Source of the DNA: Moniliella sp. 'wahieum'
Lineage: Eukaryota > Basidiomycota > Moniliellomycetes > Moniliellales > Moniliellaceae
DNA: 64,000 nucleotides
Assembly: GCA_003971905.1 (NCBI GenBank)
Contig: RSEE01000024.1
Span: forward strand, 558,001 to 622,000
Direction of reading: 5' to 3'
Shown: positions 45,580 to 58,035 of the stretch, piece after piece
How positions within the stretch are numbered: the stretch's first letter is position 1
Layout: each line of letters begins with the position of its first letter
Program-made: the position numbers and the translations under genes
Notes under the pieces: model-generated
Told to the model about the DNA's origin: nothing
Databases searched by the model: none
Seen by the model: only the letters and a program-made list of their open reading frames with translations

Positions 45580-45603
45580 CCGGTGTCCGGTAACCGGTAA
45601 CCC
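45580..45603. repeat. 7-bp tandem repeat (CCGGTAA)
   Basis: CCGGTGT, CCGGTAA, CCGGTAA, CCC in 7-bp register; the same family as 1776-1795 and 6863-6890. Confidence 0.75.
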
Positions 45604-46211
45604 TTGGTCGTCCTCCTTCGCTCACTGATGTTACACTTCTAAGTTTTAACCAATTGCATCAGAAGTTTAGTACAAGACGTCCACCCTTGTGGAACGCCAA
45701 CAAGAGAAAAAGAGGGAGAGCTGCATCTCTCGATTCTTATCTATACACTCTCTCGAGCGCATTCTATGGAAGACGCACTCAAATTCCTTTCATGATGCAT
45801 TGCATGAAGCTAGCGTACCATTACACCAAAAATTCCTAAGATGTTTGAACCATTATACCCTTTTTGCTCTGCCAGGCTTTGAGATGAATGTGGAGGTGTT
45901 CTTGCAGGCGAAAGGGCTAGTCAACGCGCGTATCATTCACATCTTCTATCTGAATGATTTGATGCAACAGCCTTTCCCTTGGATGCACCCTTGAGCTTAC
46001 GACCTGTACAGCAGTTTCACATTACATTCTCAGCAAGAGCCCCACTAACGCATTGTACTGATCCTCTGATCCTCCCATTCGATGTGTTCAAAAAGGTACC
46101 AATGCTACTGACGTTGGCCTCATCACAGTTCGCCTGCGCCAAAACCAGGACGTGGGCAAGGAAGATGTAGTAAGAAGGGCATAGAAGGATTCGGCTGTAG
46201 CCACCTCGCGC

Positions 46212-47950
46212 TTACGGCTCCAGACGCTTGGGGTCACGGGGGAACATGGAGGCAAGTCGAATGTTGCCAAGGCCGAGGTAGAACTCAACCACACGCTCGA
46301 GCCCAATACCGCCGCCGGCATGGGGCGGAGCGCCAGCTTGAAAGCGTCCACATAAGGTTGGAGCGACTCGGGGGAACGCCGAGTTCCTTCATGCGACTCA
46401 CGAGCAGATCCGCGTCGTGGATACGCTGGGCACCCGACAGCACCTCTTGTCCGCGCATAAACATGTCGAACGAGTTGGAGTAGCGAGGGTCGGCTGCGTT
46501 GGGCATCGTGTAGAAAGGACGAACGGCGGAAGGGAATTGGTCCAGAACGTAAAAGTCAGTCTGGTATTTTTCCCGGACCAGCGCACCGAGCTTCTTTCAG
46601 TGGGCGTGTCCAAGTCCTCAAAGTCCGGCCAGTCAATACCGTTCTCCCGCAGCAGCTTGATGCCGTCAGCCCAGTGGAGGATAACAGGCTTCTCAGGACG
46701 AGGAACTCTTCCCGGGTACTGACGCTTGACAATGTCAATCTGCTTGGCGTAGCGCTTAGGCAGCTCGAGGAAGATGTGGTGGAAAAGACCAGCAATGAGC
46801 TCGAGCGCCTCGTGGTAATGTTCCTTGAAAGCCATCTCGAGATCTAGACCGATAAACTCAGTCAGATGGCGCGCTGTATTCGAGTTTCCGCACGGAAAAC
46901 AGGGCCAATCTCGTAGACACGGTCAAAGTCAGCAGCAATGGCCATCTGCTTGCCCAGCTGCGGGGACTGGGCCAGGAAAGCTTTGCCGTTGAAGTACTTG
47001 ACCTCAAACACGGTCGCTCCTGACTCTGTCGCACCACCTTGGAGCTTGGCTGTGTGAATTTCAACAAAGTTCTCGTTGGTCAAGTACTCGCGGAAGAGGT
47101 TGCCAACAGCCGCCTGCACCTGGAAGATGGCCTGGTTGGTGGGGGTACGCAGGTCCAACACACGGTTGTCAAGACGCGTGTCCAGACCAATGATGGGCAT
47201 GGGCTGAGCCGTCGACTGCGACGCCTGCACCTCGGCGTCGGAACGGGTCGCATCCTGCACCGAGAATTTTTGTTCCAGCGTAGGGATGACCTTGGTGATT
47301 CGAATGGATTCTCAATCTTGATCTCGGCATCCTTGACCGTAATAGCAGCCGAGCTGATAGGCGTGTTGACCTTGTTCACCACACCCTGAACAATGACAAG
47401 CGTCTCGTTGGGCAGACTGCAGGCCACTTGATCATCTTGCCGCGAAACCTTCTCGGGCGTCTCCGCGAGGACAGCCTGGGCAACATCCAGGCGGTCACGA
47501 AGGACGAGGAAGACAAGCTTGGCACTGGTAAGACGCGCTGACTGGACACGCACCTGGAGGTGCACGCGCTGACCATCCTTGCTGGCGTCGATCTCGTGCA
47601 GGTTGGCCCACTGGAGGCGCGGGCGCTCTGGGATTGGTTGAGCGGGGCCTGGCCGTAGTACTGCGACGCAAAGTCGGCCTCGTTCTCGCGAGCAGCCTTC
47701 TCGGCGGCCAGTTTAGCGGCACGCTCCTCCTTCTGGCGCTTTCTCAGCCTTTTCGGCGCGCTTACGCTTCTGCTTGTCGGACGAGGCGTGCCATCGGGGC
47801 TGGAGGGGGGGGGGGGTTAGTCTCGGGGCGGGGGGCTTGAGGATGGCAGGGAACGCACTTGAGCTCTTCGCCGGCGGCGGGAGCAGCCGCGGCAGGAGCA
47901 GGGGCAGCGGGTGCGGGGGTAGGGACGGTAGGCTTAGTCTCGTCGGCCAT
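46212..47950 (-). CDS. DPS1: Aspartyl-tRNA synthetase, cytosolic
   Basis: A class IIb synthetase charging tRNA-Asp. It starts at ATG 47950 with an Ala/Pro-rich lead ([14 protein letters not shown]). An intron begins at the GTGCGT after EELK and ends at the CCAG before the basic stretch [15 protein letters not shown]. The anticodon-binding OB fold shows [21 protein letters not shown] and [11 protein letters not shown]. The catalytic core has [56 protein letters not shown], motif 2 [30 protein letters not shown] and motif 3 near the end, [20 protein letters not shown], then [11 protein letters not shown] and TAA at 46212. At least six one-base frame changes interrupt it. All class-defining residues are recoverable across frames. 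Confidence 0.92.
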
Positions 47951-48773
47951 GGCGAATGGGGGGGTGGTGTTGGTGGGGGCGTGGAAGGCACGTGGCGCTG
48001 ATGGATTGTGAGCTAAGCTGCGAGGTCCAACGTTCATACACAGCCGCAGACAGGGGGCGGAATGCAGGTGGTACCTGCTTGACTTTGAACGTTGAACTTC
48101 CACGGCGAGTCTTGGCCGGCCGGGGCCGACATTGGCTACACTCGCTCCATGGGAACAAACAGGCCCAGGAGAGAACACACCGCCTGCGCCCCACTCTACC
48201 CCCGCTCTGGTGGGGGTGCCTGGCACAGACTGGCTGGGCTTGGCGTCCCCCCATCCTTTCCGGTCCCTGCCCATCGATGGCAGCCAATCCGGCAGGCCCG
48301 TCTTGGATAAGAGGTGCAGGCGGAAATGCTCCATGGAGTATTTGTTCTTTTTTCTCGTCCGACTCACGCAATCGAACAGCACCACAGATAAACCAAGTGC
48401 AATCATCCTCACTCTATCTATGATGGAGCCCCTGGCGCTGGTATTGGCCACGGCAGTACTTCGACTAAACTTCAGCGGGAAGGAGGGAGTTGGAGTCGGT
48501 GGCTGCAATAGGAACGGTGCCCTGGAGCGGCCCACACAGACGGAGCTGAACCCCGTTACACGCAGGACACTCTGCGGCCTGAGCACAACGGACAGTGGAC
48601 CGATGCTGTTGGTGGGCTAAAGGATGCTGTACCCGCTTGACTCGATGAACGTTGACATGATACCGCTGGACGAGGGAGTGCACGGACCAGGAGAGCTGAA
48701 CCTGGTATACGCGCTCAGGCGATGGGGCGGCGTGGGTAAACCGCAGCTTAGCCGCTAATATGCTTCAGGGCGA
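47951..48773. other. Upstream region of aspartyl-tRNA synthetase
   Basis: Promoter-side region of DPS1. Open frames here have no known motif. Confidence 0.35.
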
Positions 48774-49545
48774 TTGTCAGCCAGAGGGTATATTGGCGTA
48801 GAATCAATTCCACAGCACCACCACGGAACACTATCGACCTCCGTCACTGCACCGCATGGTTGTCGGGTAGGTCTCGTCGTGCCACGGCGAGTCAGCCCTC
48901 CGGAGAACACGCTCGACCTCTTCACAGGCTATCGAAGGCTGCCAACCAAACACGAAGCGAGAGGTCGTTTTTGGGAGAGCAAACTGTTCGGCCTTACGTC
49001 CATTGTTCACGTTTTGGACTTGAACCTTGTGGTGTACTCCACGCTCCTTGGACAATGAGATCGAGCAGCTGGGCTTTGCGGGCAAAGTGTACGGCGCCTA
49101 TTATGTGCGCGGCCAGGCGCTCAAACGAGGGTTTCTACGGCGCGCCCCCCGCACTGACTAGTGACTGGCCTCAGCAACGATGACGCGTGCAAGAGGTGGA
49201 GAGCGATGAGTAGGTGCTGATTTGGCCGTGCTGCTACGGCGCGCCTCCTCCCGCAGGCGACTCGCCGGAGCTGACGACGAAGCGGTTCTAACGGGTACCA
49301 CACGATCACAATCCCTCCCTTGCCGAGGCGGGTATACGACGGGGCTTGCTGTGGCGCACATGGCGACTCGCTTCGATCGCCCGACGAGCAGGAGTCGGAG
49401 AAGCTGGCAGACGAGCAGATGGCCAAGCGCGAGCTGGCTATGCGCGTGCGCTGCATCTGCTCGAGGACGGCATGGGCATCCCTCTCACCGCCCGCGAGGC
49501 CCGCATGCCAGCGTGTGCACCGTTATTAGGCGGGCGAAGCCAGCT
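48774..49545 (+). CDS. Possible unknown gene, broken frames
   Basis: Several plus-strand pieces look coding although in different frames: LFTGYRRLPTKHEARGRFWE, EIEQLGFAGKVYGAYYVRGQ-ALKRGF, RSPDEQESEKLADEQMAKRE-LAMRVR, then ALHLLEDGMGIPLTAREAR. The last two would join by one base. I do not recognise a family. The context (upstream of the Scd6 gene, in the same orientation) allows a small gene with sequencing shifts or introns, but noncoding DNA is also possible. Confidence 0.25.
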
Positions 49546-49710
49546 GCGGTCGGGCGAGCGCCGACAGCCACCGCTTACTGACGAATGACGCGTGACGTGG
49601 CAGCCGGGGCAGATTGCTTACGTACTGCTCCGGCCCGCCCTGCCTTCTTGGTCGGTCGCTGTGCCAGCGGACGCGTGAAGCGCAGCCACCACCGCCGGAC
49701 GATCGCCGCC

Positions 49711-51301
49711 ATGTCTGCTGCCGCCGCTGCGCCTGGTCCCGGCCAGTTCATTGGCCAATGGATCTCCCTCACCAGCAAGTCGGAGCACCGCTACAAGGGC
49801 CTCCTCGCCGCCATCAACCCTACCGACGCCACCATTTCTCTCGAAAAGGTCCGCAGCTATGGCACGGAAGGCCGTCTTGCTGCCAAGGGCCGCCCGGCAG
49901 AGGAGCTGCCGCCCAACGACAAGGCCTTTGACCTTGTCGTGTTCCGCGCTTCCGATGTCCAGGACCTCAAGATCGAAGATGCGTCCCGCGCCCGCGCCCG
50001 CCGCCCCTCTGACCGACCCCGCCATCCTCAACGTGCGTATCCCTTCCCCGTTCCGTTCCATCTCCTCTCGTGCGTGAGGTACAGAGTGTTGATTCTCGTG
50101 GGTTTTGGACCTTGTAGCAGAGTGGAGGCCCACCGCCTCCCGCTCCGGGGTCCTGGGGCGTCCCGCCTCCCGCCGGCGCTCCCTCCGGCCCGTTCCCTGG
50201 GTACGACGCGCCTTATGGCTACCCCGCTCCTCCACCTGGGTTTGGAGGGCCGGGCGGGTTTAATGCCTTTATGCCCTGGGGCCCGCCCCCCGGGCCGTAC
50301 GGAATGCCTCCTCCGGGTCAATCCTATGTGTCCCCCCAGGCACCGGCTAACCCTCCGGCTGCAGCGCCGTCGGCGGCTACCCCATCTTTGCCTGGCACTA
50401 CCAACCCAGCTCCGGCCCCGGCTCCGGCCCCTGCATCGGCTCCTGCCCCCGCTCCTGCTCCTGCCTGCTCCTGCTTCGGCACCCGCCGCTGCACCGGCGA
50501 CTGCGCCTGCGCCTGCCTCGGCCCCGCCCCGGCCCCTACGCCAGCTCGTGCCCCAGTTTCTGGATCTCGGAAGCCTACTGAGCCTCAAGCCGCAGTTAAG
50601 GCGAGACTTCCTAGCAAGCCCGCCACCCAGCAGCCTGTTCCGCAGGCTACTCCTGCATTTAGACCTCCGGAGGGTACGGTCAACGCAGAAGATACGAAGG
50701 CGCGCAATGCTGGTGCGGCGCAGCGGATGAGTTGGTGAACGACTTGATGGGCCTGACGGTTGGACCGCGCAGCACTCCTGCTGTGGACCAGGCAGGCGCG
50801 TCTGTACCGGCTGCGCCCAGTGCCCCGCACGGGTTGCCCCCCGTCCCTCATGCCGCTACGGCGGCGGCTAGTTTGGCCCGGCACCCCCCTCCCCCGCGGC
50901 GGGCGGCTGACAAGCCCCCCACCGACTTGACCACCGACTTTGACTTTGAGAAGGCGAATGCCAAGTTCAGTAAGGACAAGTTGGATGGGGACGTGGCGCC
51001 CTCGGCCGTGCTTACCTCCATCCCGGCTGCCGACGAAAAGCGTTCGTTCTACGACAAGAAGAGTGGGTTCTTTGATGACATTTCGTCCGAGATCAAGCAG
51101 CGCTATGCGGCGCCGGAAGACCGTCGCGGATTCCGCCAGCAAGAAGCCGCGCGCAACATGGCTACGTTTGGGGACTCGGGACATGCGTATGGCCGGGGCC
51201 GAGGCCGGGGTCGCGGTCGGGGCCGCGGCCGTGGAAGGGGACGTGGGCCTCGTGGGGCGGAGGACGCGTTGGGATCCTACCCTGCTCAGCCGAGTGTGTA
51301 G
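49711..51301 (+). CDS. SCD6: Scd6/LSM14 mRNA decapping regulator
   Basis: A P-body protein that represses translation and helps decapping. The LSm14 domain is at the start (ATG 49711): FIGQWISLTSKSEHRYKGLL, TISLEKVRSYGTEGR, VFRASDVQDLKIED. An 88-nt intron (50033-50120) lies after LTDPAILN. A Pro/Gly/Ala-rich spacer follows, with a PAPAPA repeat region. The C-terminal modules are complete: FDF (TDFDFEKANAKFSKDKL), FFD (KRSFYDKKSGFFDDIS), TFG (RQQEAARNMATFGDSG) and an RG-repeat tail. Frame changes occur near 49983, in the Ala/Pro repeat near 50465, and near 50738. The stop is TAG 51299-51301. Confidence 0.9.
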
Positions 51302-52183
51302 CGTTGTTCTGGGTTCCCAACGACCCTCTGGGCACAGTGGTCGAACCTGGTCTGCACCGAATCTCTTCGGCGTTGTCTCTCTCTTTCCAATCTCTTATGT
51401 TTCTTCCCCCCCCGCGCTTGGCCCCCCTTCCCCCCAGCTTCGTATGAATGCAAGTTGCGTACCATCTCTGTTCTGTGTAGTTACTTTCTGGATCCTTCGC
51501 CTACTATGTGCAAGCCAAGCCACCAAAAAGAAAGGGCAGAAACGCATGGATCCTATAGTCTTCTCCTGTTGGTTCAACTCTTGAATTGGTACAAGGCCAA
51601 AGGAAGACACTTCGGGCCTCAGGTCTCCTCCGTGCAGGCGTAAACACCGGCATGCATGGAGAATGATTCAAGAGCATGGCGCAAAACGACAGGGCGGCTG
51701 CTGGTGGGAGAATGCGAGGCAAATTGGGGCGGAAGAACACTTCCCGATCTCACCAAAGGGGGAACTCCATGGCGAGAAGGAGTAGAGATCTGAAAGATCT
51801 CTTGAGAATTAAGAATTGAGAACAAGGTCGTAATTAAAGCGGGGCAGACAAGATAGTGGCTCGGTACCAGGGTTAGCGGTTAGCCTAAGCGCTTAGCGCT
51901 AACGACCAGCTCTGGCCAGCGGCCACGTGGCAACCCTAGCAGCAACCCTATATGTTTGGGCAAGTAACTGCTGCGGATTTGCATTTGCTCTTGATCTTAC
52001 GTGGGGTTGGATGGATAGAGGGCAGGTCGAAGGTGGTTGAGAGCATCGACCGCTGGTTGACCTCATATCCAACTAGTACGTGCAGATGTCCCGTCTCTGT
52101 ACTCGTGTCTGGAGCATGCCACCCCAGCATCCGTTGCGACGCACAGGGAGGCTGACTTCCTGCGGTTCAGATTGCCCAACATC
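51302..52183. other. Intergenic region
   Basis: Between SCD6 and the RACK1 gene. It has GCGCTTAGCGCTAACG palindromes near 51886-51902. No gene is recognised. Confidence 0.4.
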
Positions 52184-53115
52184 ATGAGTGAGTCTCTACA
52201 GTTCAAGGGTAGCCTTGTCGGCCACAAGGGCTGGGTCACGGCCGTTGCGACGTCGAGCGAGACCCAGACCTGCTTGTCTCCGCTTCGCGCGACAAGCACG
52301 TCATTGTATGGAACCTAAAGCGGGGCGAGGACGACATTGGGTACCCCAAAAAGATCCTCCATGGCCACAACCACTTTGTGTCTGACGTTGCCCTTTCCTC
52401 GGACGGCCAGTTTGCGCTCTCGTCGTCGTGGGACAAAACGCTGCGCCTGTGGGACCTCAACTCAGGCAACACTGTCCACCGCTTTGTCGGCCACAAGTCC
52501 GACGTCCTGTCGGTCTCCTTCTCGGCTGACAACCGCCAGATTGTGTCGGCTTCGCGCGACAAGGCGGTCAAGCTGTGGAACACGCTTGGCGAGTGCAAGT
52601 TTGACCTGGCCGACAAGGGCCATACCGAATGGATCAGCACCATCAAGTTCTCGCCCAACCCGCAGACGCCCATTATCGTGTCGGGTGGCTGGGACAAGGT
52701 GATCAAGGTGTGGGATCTGTCGCAGATGCGCGTCCGATCCAACCTGTACGGTCATTCGGGCTATATCAACTCGGTCGCCATCTCGCCCGACGGTTCGCTC
52801 TGCGCTTCCGGCGACAAGGAGGGCGCGGTTCTGCTGTGGGAGCTGGCCAGTGACTCGCACCTCTACTCGCTGGAGGCGGAGGATAACGTCAATGCGCTCC
52901 TCTTTTCTCCCAGTCGGTACTGGCTGTGCGTGGCCACCTCGTCGTGCATTAAGGTGTTTGATCTCGAGTCACAGTCGCTTGTCGACACGCTTGTGCCCGA
53001 GATGGAGGGAAACGGCAAGGCGCCCGAGGCCCTGTCGCTTGCCTGGTCGGCTGATGGCCAGACACTCTTCGCTGGCTACTCGGACAACCTCATCCGCGTC
53101 TACTCTGTTCTCTAA
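52184..53115 (+). CDS. ASC1: RACK1/Asc1 ribosome-associated WD40 protein
   Basis: A seven-bladed propeller on the 40S subunit head that links ribosomes to signalling. The start is [20 protein letters not shown] at ATG 52184. The repeats read: [88 protein letters not shown] with [43 protein letters not shown]; a variant sixth; and [27 protein letters not shown]. The ribosome-contact Arg/Lys (SASRDK in blades 1 and 3) are kept. One frame change near 52258 is cured by one C (SETPDLLV). The stop is TAA 53113-53115. No intron is seen, unlike many fungal homologues. Confidence 0.94.
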
Positions 53116-54162
53116 GGCAATCATACTAAGCAAATGCTGCTACGGCGTTTTTCATATTTTTTTTTTCCTGTCGATCGTCCACGACGAACCGAGTGGGGGT
53201 TCGTCGACTGATGCGCCCCCTCCGCACCCTCACGACCTGTTGTTTTCCTATGTCAAGTTGTCTCGGCGCCCGCCCTGAGGGCCTGATGCCTGATGCCTAC
53301 AGCCCCATGGACGTGTGGCTCACAAGGAGCAGGCGCTTGGGGAGCCTGCGATGCACATTCACCAATTTCATCAATTGACCACCTTTGACCCCGCGAGTTG
53401 GGGGGGCACATGAGTCTTGGGATGTAGGGGCATAGTGTGCGTGATGCAGCAGCGGACACATGCGACGGTGTGGCGGTAGTAGGTGGCGGCGCGTGGGGCT
53501 TGTAGGAATGAGAGGCTGCCTATGCGCCGTGTTATACGTTACGCGTTACGCGATGGCGCGTTCGGTTGCCCAGGCCTCCCGGCATACCGTGGGCACCGGA
53601 GGGTGCGGGGGAGGACGACATGAGGGCGGCCACCCCTATTTGCCCCCCTAGATGTAGTCTGGATAAGGGCACGCAGGTCAAGCTGACCCCTATCCTGGGC
53701 CTGACATGCTTATCAACCAACCTCAACTTTCAAACGCAGACATCATCCAATTTGAAACCGACCATAGAGACAGAGGTCACGTGGACGGGGGCACCGCCCG
53801 CCGGCCTGCCTGTTGGGGCATGCAAGGGCAGGCAAGGGCATGCAGTGACAGTGGGAGTCACAAGTCACGTGTGACTCCGGACGCATGATGCTTCCATGCA
53901 TGATCGATGATCTCCCGGCTTCCGCATCCCCGCCAACGCGCTGTGATGCATGATGTGCTGGGACGTGTGATGTGCTGCGTCGGGATGCGTCGCCTCGCAT
54001 CGGCTGCTGTCGCCCGTCGCCCGTCGCAATGCTCCGACACACGAGCGGATCCTCGTCATCGCCATCACCGCCAGCACACGCGCTTGCTGCTCTCCCTCCA
54101 TCGGTCGTCCGCCTGCCTCCGCGCCACCCCTCTCCCCGCTCGGCCCCTGCCCCCCGCCCGCC
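53116..54162. other. Intergenic region
   Basis: Between RACK1 and the SAPS gene. It has a T run near 53157-53167 and GCATGATG repeats near 53884-53950. No gene is recognised. Confidence 0.4.
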
Positions 54163-57100
54163 ATGTACTGGGACTATGCGTTCGACCCCGCCACGGCCGC
54201 CGCCATCGACACGCTCCTGGCCCAGCCCGACGTGTCTGTCGAGCAACTGCTGGACGAACCCGACGTGCTTTACGAGACCAAGAACCACCACCCGCAGCTC
54301 GTCGCCTTCTGGTCCCAGCCCTCTACCGCATCTCGCCTCCTCCAGCACGTACTTGGCCAAGCGCCGCTGCCCGCCCCCTCCGAACCCTCGTCCGAGTGGC
54401 ACGAAACAGTCTTCTTCCGCTATCCTTACCTCGCCACCGAAATCCTTACCGCCGACGTGCCTGCTCTTTCTGCGGCACTCCTCGCACACTCCACCGACAC
54501 GCTCCAGCCCTTCTTCGATGCTGCTCTCCCCTACCGTTCGCCCCACATGGCCAGCCCATTGCCCTACCACAGCCACCCCTCCTTCGCCCACCAAGTCCAG
54601 ATGCCCCAACGACCTTCCTCCCGCTCTCCTCTCTTTCCTCCTCCTTCCCCTCCCCCTTCTTCTGACCTCCCATCCAACCTTGAGCTAGGGCCAGGATGGA
54701 ATGTGCTCCTCTCTTATGGAGCTCGCGTTCTTGCCCATCTTTTGGACACCAACCGTGCTGAGGTTCGTATTGCCTTTTAAGCTATGCTACCCTCAACCGT
54801 TAACGCTGTGTTTTCCTCTCCAGATGACTGCATTCCTCCAAGCCCAGCCACATCTTGTGGACCGGCTTGCAGCCAACGCCGAATCGCCCGTGGTGGCCGA
54901 CTTGATTTATCGTATCATCGAGATTGACTCTGGCGTGCTGGTGGACGAGCCGAGCGGAGGCATGATCACGTGGTTCTCTCAGCACCGCCTGATACCCACC
55001 TTGGTTGCGCTCCTCCTCTGTTCACAGCCGCACGGTGCACAATAATGTTGGGTTGCTTAGGAACATTGTTGAACGTTCTGGGCATGGGTTGGCGGCCATG
55101 CAGCAGGAAGAGTTGTTGCCCGACAGCGAATCGGGCTTGCGGCCACTTCCCTCGGCTACGTCCAATGTCTTGGTGCGCGATTTGGCCTCGCCCGAGGTAG
55201 CCGACATGCTCGTATTGATTATGCTTGACGAGTTTCCGGACGACGACGTGCCTTTGGCTCTACCACCTTGGCCCGACGCCCCCGACCAGAAGACTGAGTT
55301 GCATGCCCCCCCCCTCGAGACTCCTTCCTGTGGAGACCACCTCCTGAGCGACGTTGAACCGGACCTGCGATTGGAGGGAACCCCCCATCCCGCCCTAGCT
55401 GCGCCGGAGGGTTCTTCCATGTTGCAAGATCCATCCCCACCTCGGGCTCCGCGAGTAGCCAAAACCCAAGAGACGATTTCCAGCGCACTGGTATCGTCAG
55501 TGGAGATCATGATTGAGCTCATTCGCAAGAACAATTCGGACTATTTTGAACAAAATCTGTTCCACTTTCTCCGCCAGACGATTATCTTTCAGCAGCAAGC
55601 TCTCGCTACGCGTCGAGCGGAACTTGCCATTCGGACGGCTTCTCCCGATTCATCTCTAGCGTGTTCTCCCTCGGAGGCGCACCCTCCATCACATTCGGTC
55701 GGATCGAGATTCGGATGACTTTTCACCAGAAGAGGTGACCGAAATGGACGAGGCGGTTCGGCAGGCATCGGGAGAGATGGGCATTGTGCACCTCGGACCC
55801 CTTTTGCACTCGGTCTCCTTGCGCCTCAGCGATTTGCAGAGAATTGTACTCTGTCCTCATGAAAAGGCGGGCATGGACGAAGCCTCTTCGGTGGGCGACA
55901 TGGGTGACCACACCGATCCGACCTCACCCCCCGGCTGCTGGAGTGCCGACGATACTTTGCCCTTGACGGTTGGTGCGACGGAGCCATTGACGATGGATCG
56001 TTATCGGGTGTGTGAATTGTACGCCGAGCTGCTCCATTGCTCGAACATGGCACTCGTCAATCGGCCTTCAGGCTCCGGTCCGCAGTATGATCCCGAAACT
56101 GGCGCTCTGCTGGGTGGCCTGGATGGCTTCCAGGCCCTGACCGATGCGCTCAACTTGGCCCTTGGCGACTCGGTGACTGAAACTGAGGAACAGCTCTCGG
56201 AGATTGAAGGAGAGGGTCTACAGTCCGTCCAGGTCGGAACCCCTTTAGGACGTTCTACTGAGCTAGCCTCGCCCGTGTCGCCTGTCGCTCGAGCCGGCTC
56301 TCTCTCAACCGATGGCCCATCGTCCCCGAGGGCGTGGGAAGAGTCGACGGTTGGAACGACCGTTCCGCCTTGCCCCGACGATCCCAAGTCGATTTCGTAT
56401 GAAGGGCTGACTTGGGACCATCGTTTTGCCCTTCAATCTCGGCTCAAAACCTTGTCGGTACCTGTGCCGGACGGCTTGGTACCCGGGGATTTACTCAAGG
56501 AGCGTTTTCTCTCCTTGGGGGTACCCAACACACTTCTCGACCTGTTTTTGCTGTATCCATGGAACAACATGCTGCACAATGTGGTCTATGACATTGTGCA
56601 GCAATGCTTCAATGCTCGCCTGACAGCCAGCCTGCCCGATCTGAGCGAGGGGGACCCTTCCCAGCCCGAGCAGGATCAGCAGTCACCTCCTTTGGACCAC
56701 TTGGACCATCCTGTGGATAATGTGGAGGAATTGGGGCTCATTCGTCGGGGGCAGTACAGCCGCGCACTCGCGTTGGAACTATTGGGCCCGGCGGACCTCT
56801 GTGGGCTGATTGTTAATGGGCACAAAGTCAATGACCTGTCTGAAGCCGGGCCTAGGCGGATTCGGCTGGGCTTTATGGGGCATCTCAACCTTATTGCTGA
56901 TGAGACAGCCAAAGTGTTGGACAAGTACCCACAATCATTGGGTGTGCCATTAAAGCAACAATATGGCTTTGCGTGTCACTCTTCGGAGTGGGATGCGCTG
57001 GTGGAGCGTCTTCGTATGGCTCAAGAAACTGCCGAGTTGGCAGACCCACCTCGGCTGGTCCCCGGTGCCGACACAAGTGAGTCTGAGGAGGAGGAGCTCC

Positions 57101-57786
57101 ACCATCCATCCCAGGTTATTGGGTCCTTTGATGATTTCGACGAGGCTCAAGATGGTGCGGCATGGGCGGCCAACGTTCGTCAGCACTATTCCGTTGGAGC
57201 AGCTTGGCGTTCTCGTCCCACGGGTGTGGGTGAAGATGAACCAAACAGGCCCCGTGACCCCTTCTATGACCCGCTAACCGCGGCTGACTGGGACGCCGAG
57301 TTCCAGCTGCAAACGCAAGAGCAAGATGAGCGCAACGCTGCGCGCATGTACGATACCTCCTCTGACGAATCGAGCAACGAGAGCGAGGAAAGCTTGTCGG
57401 ACGATGCCTCTTCTGATTCAGACGATGAGGAAGGGTATGCACCCTTTGTCGATCTTCTTGATCCCCGCGCTCGGGCTGGTGTACTGCTCCGGCAGCAACG
57501 CGAATCGCTCGCCTCGCCTGAACCTGTTCCTGCCCCCGCCTCGCCCATGGGCACCCCCCCTATTCTTATCCCTCTCCCCGGTCATCGGCGGTCGTCGGCG
57601 GCTAGCTCGTCAGGCTCGAGCCTCGAGCTGGTGGCCGACCCTCAGTCTCCGCTGGGGCTAGGTGTGGACCGCGAGTCGACGGTGGGTGTACGTGCTGACT
57701 CCAGGCTGCCCGCTTTTGGCGAAACTGACACACACGTTGCTGCAGGACCACGGCATTCTTGTCCACCGATTCGACCAGGCTCTTGA
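54163..57786 (+). CDS. SAPS-domain Sit4-phosphatase-associated protein
   Basis: A regulatory subunit of the PP6/Sit4 phosphatase. The N-terminus MYWDYAFDPATAAAIDTLLA with VSVEQLLDEPDVLYETKNHH is the classic SAPS start (ATG 54163). An intron at 54763-54823 (61 nt) splits AE|MTAFLQAQP. Helical-repeat landmarks follow: VVADLIYRIIEIDSGVLVDE, NNVGLLRNIVERSGHGLAAM, VLVRDLASPEVADMLVLIML, FLRQTIIFQQQALATRRAEL, VHLGPLLHSVSLRLSDLQRI, LFLLYPWNNMLHNVVYDIVQ, IRLGFMGHLNLIADETAKVL. The rest is acidic and Ser-rich (TSSDESSNESEESLSDDASS). Frame changes near 55015 and 55690. The C-terminal end is uncertain: TGA at 57786 in the long frame, or about 57862 if a last intron or shift exists. Confidence 0.88.
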
Positions 57787-58035
57787 GCCAAGGAGCATCC
57801 AGGCCCCCTTGGACGATGTGGCGCTCGCCTTGTCCGAAGCCCAACACATGGCCCTCTCATGAGATCTTGGCTGTTAGGCACATACCTATGAGAACTGTTA
57901 TCTATTTTCTCCTTCCTCGCCAGTCCTCTTGATTGCCCTTGCTTGATGCTGTAGGTTGTGCCCAGCCACCGGCCCTGGTAGAAACCTGATATCGACCTTC
58001 TTATTGAGGTCAAGCCTGGGATATGCTTAACAGCG

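Larger units (their letters stand above)
42496..46211. other. Long intergenic region
   Basis: About 3.7 kb. The part next to MIG1 is a C/G-rich promoter region. Further right are GGCCTCA arrays near 44014-44035 and 44165-44210, GATGCAT repeats at 45008-45021 and 45080-45095, and a CCGGTAA array at 45580-45603. The stretch 45650-46000 is AT-richer with short open frames. No gene is recognised. Confidence 0.4.

Noticed and set aside
2067..45603. A functional carbon-metabolism gene cluster (DLD1, GPD1, GH127, hexose transporter, MIG1)
   Set aside because: The genes are spread over 40 kb on both strands among unrelated housekeeping genes, so grouping looks accidental.
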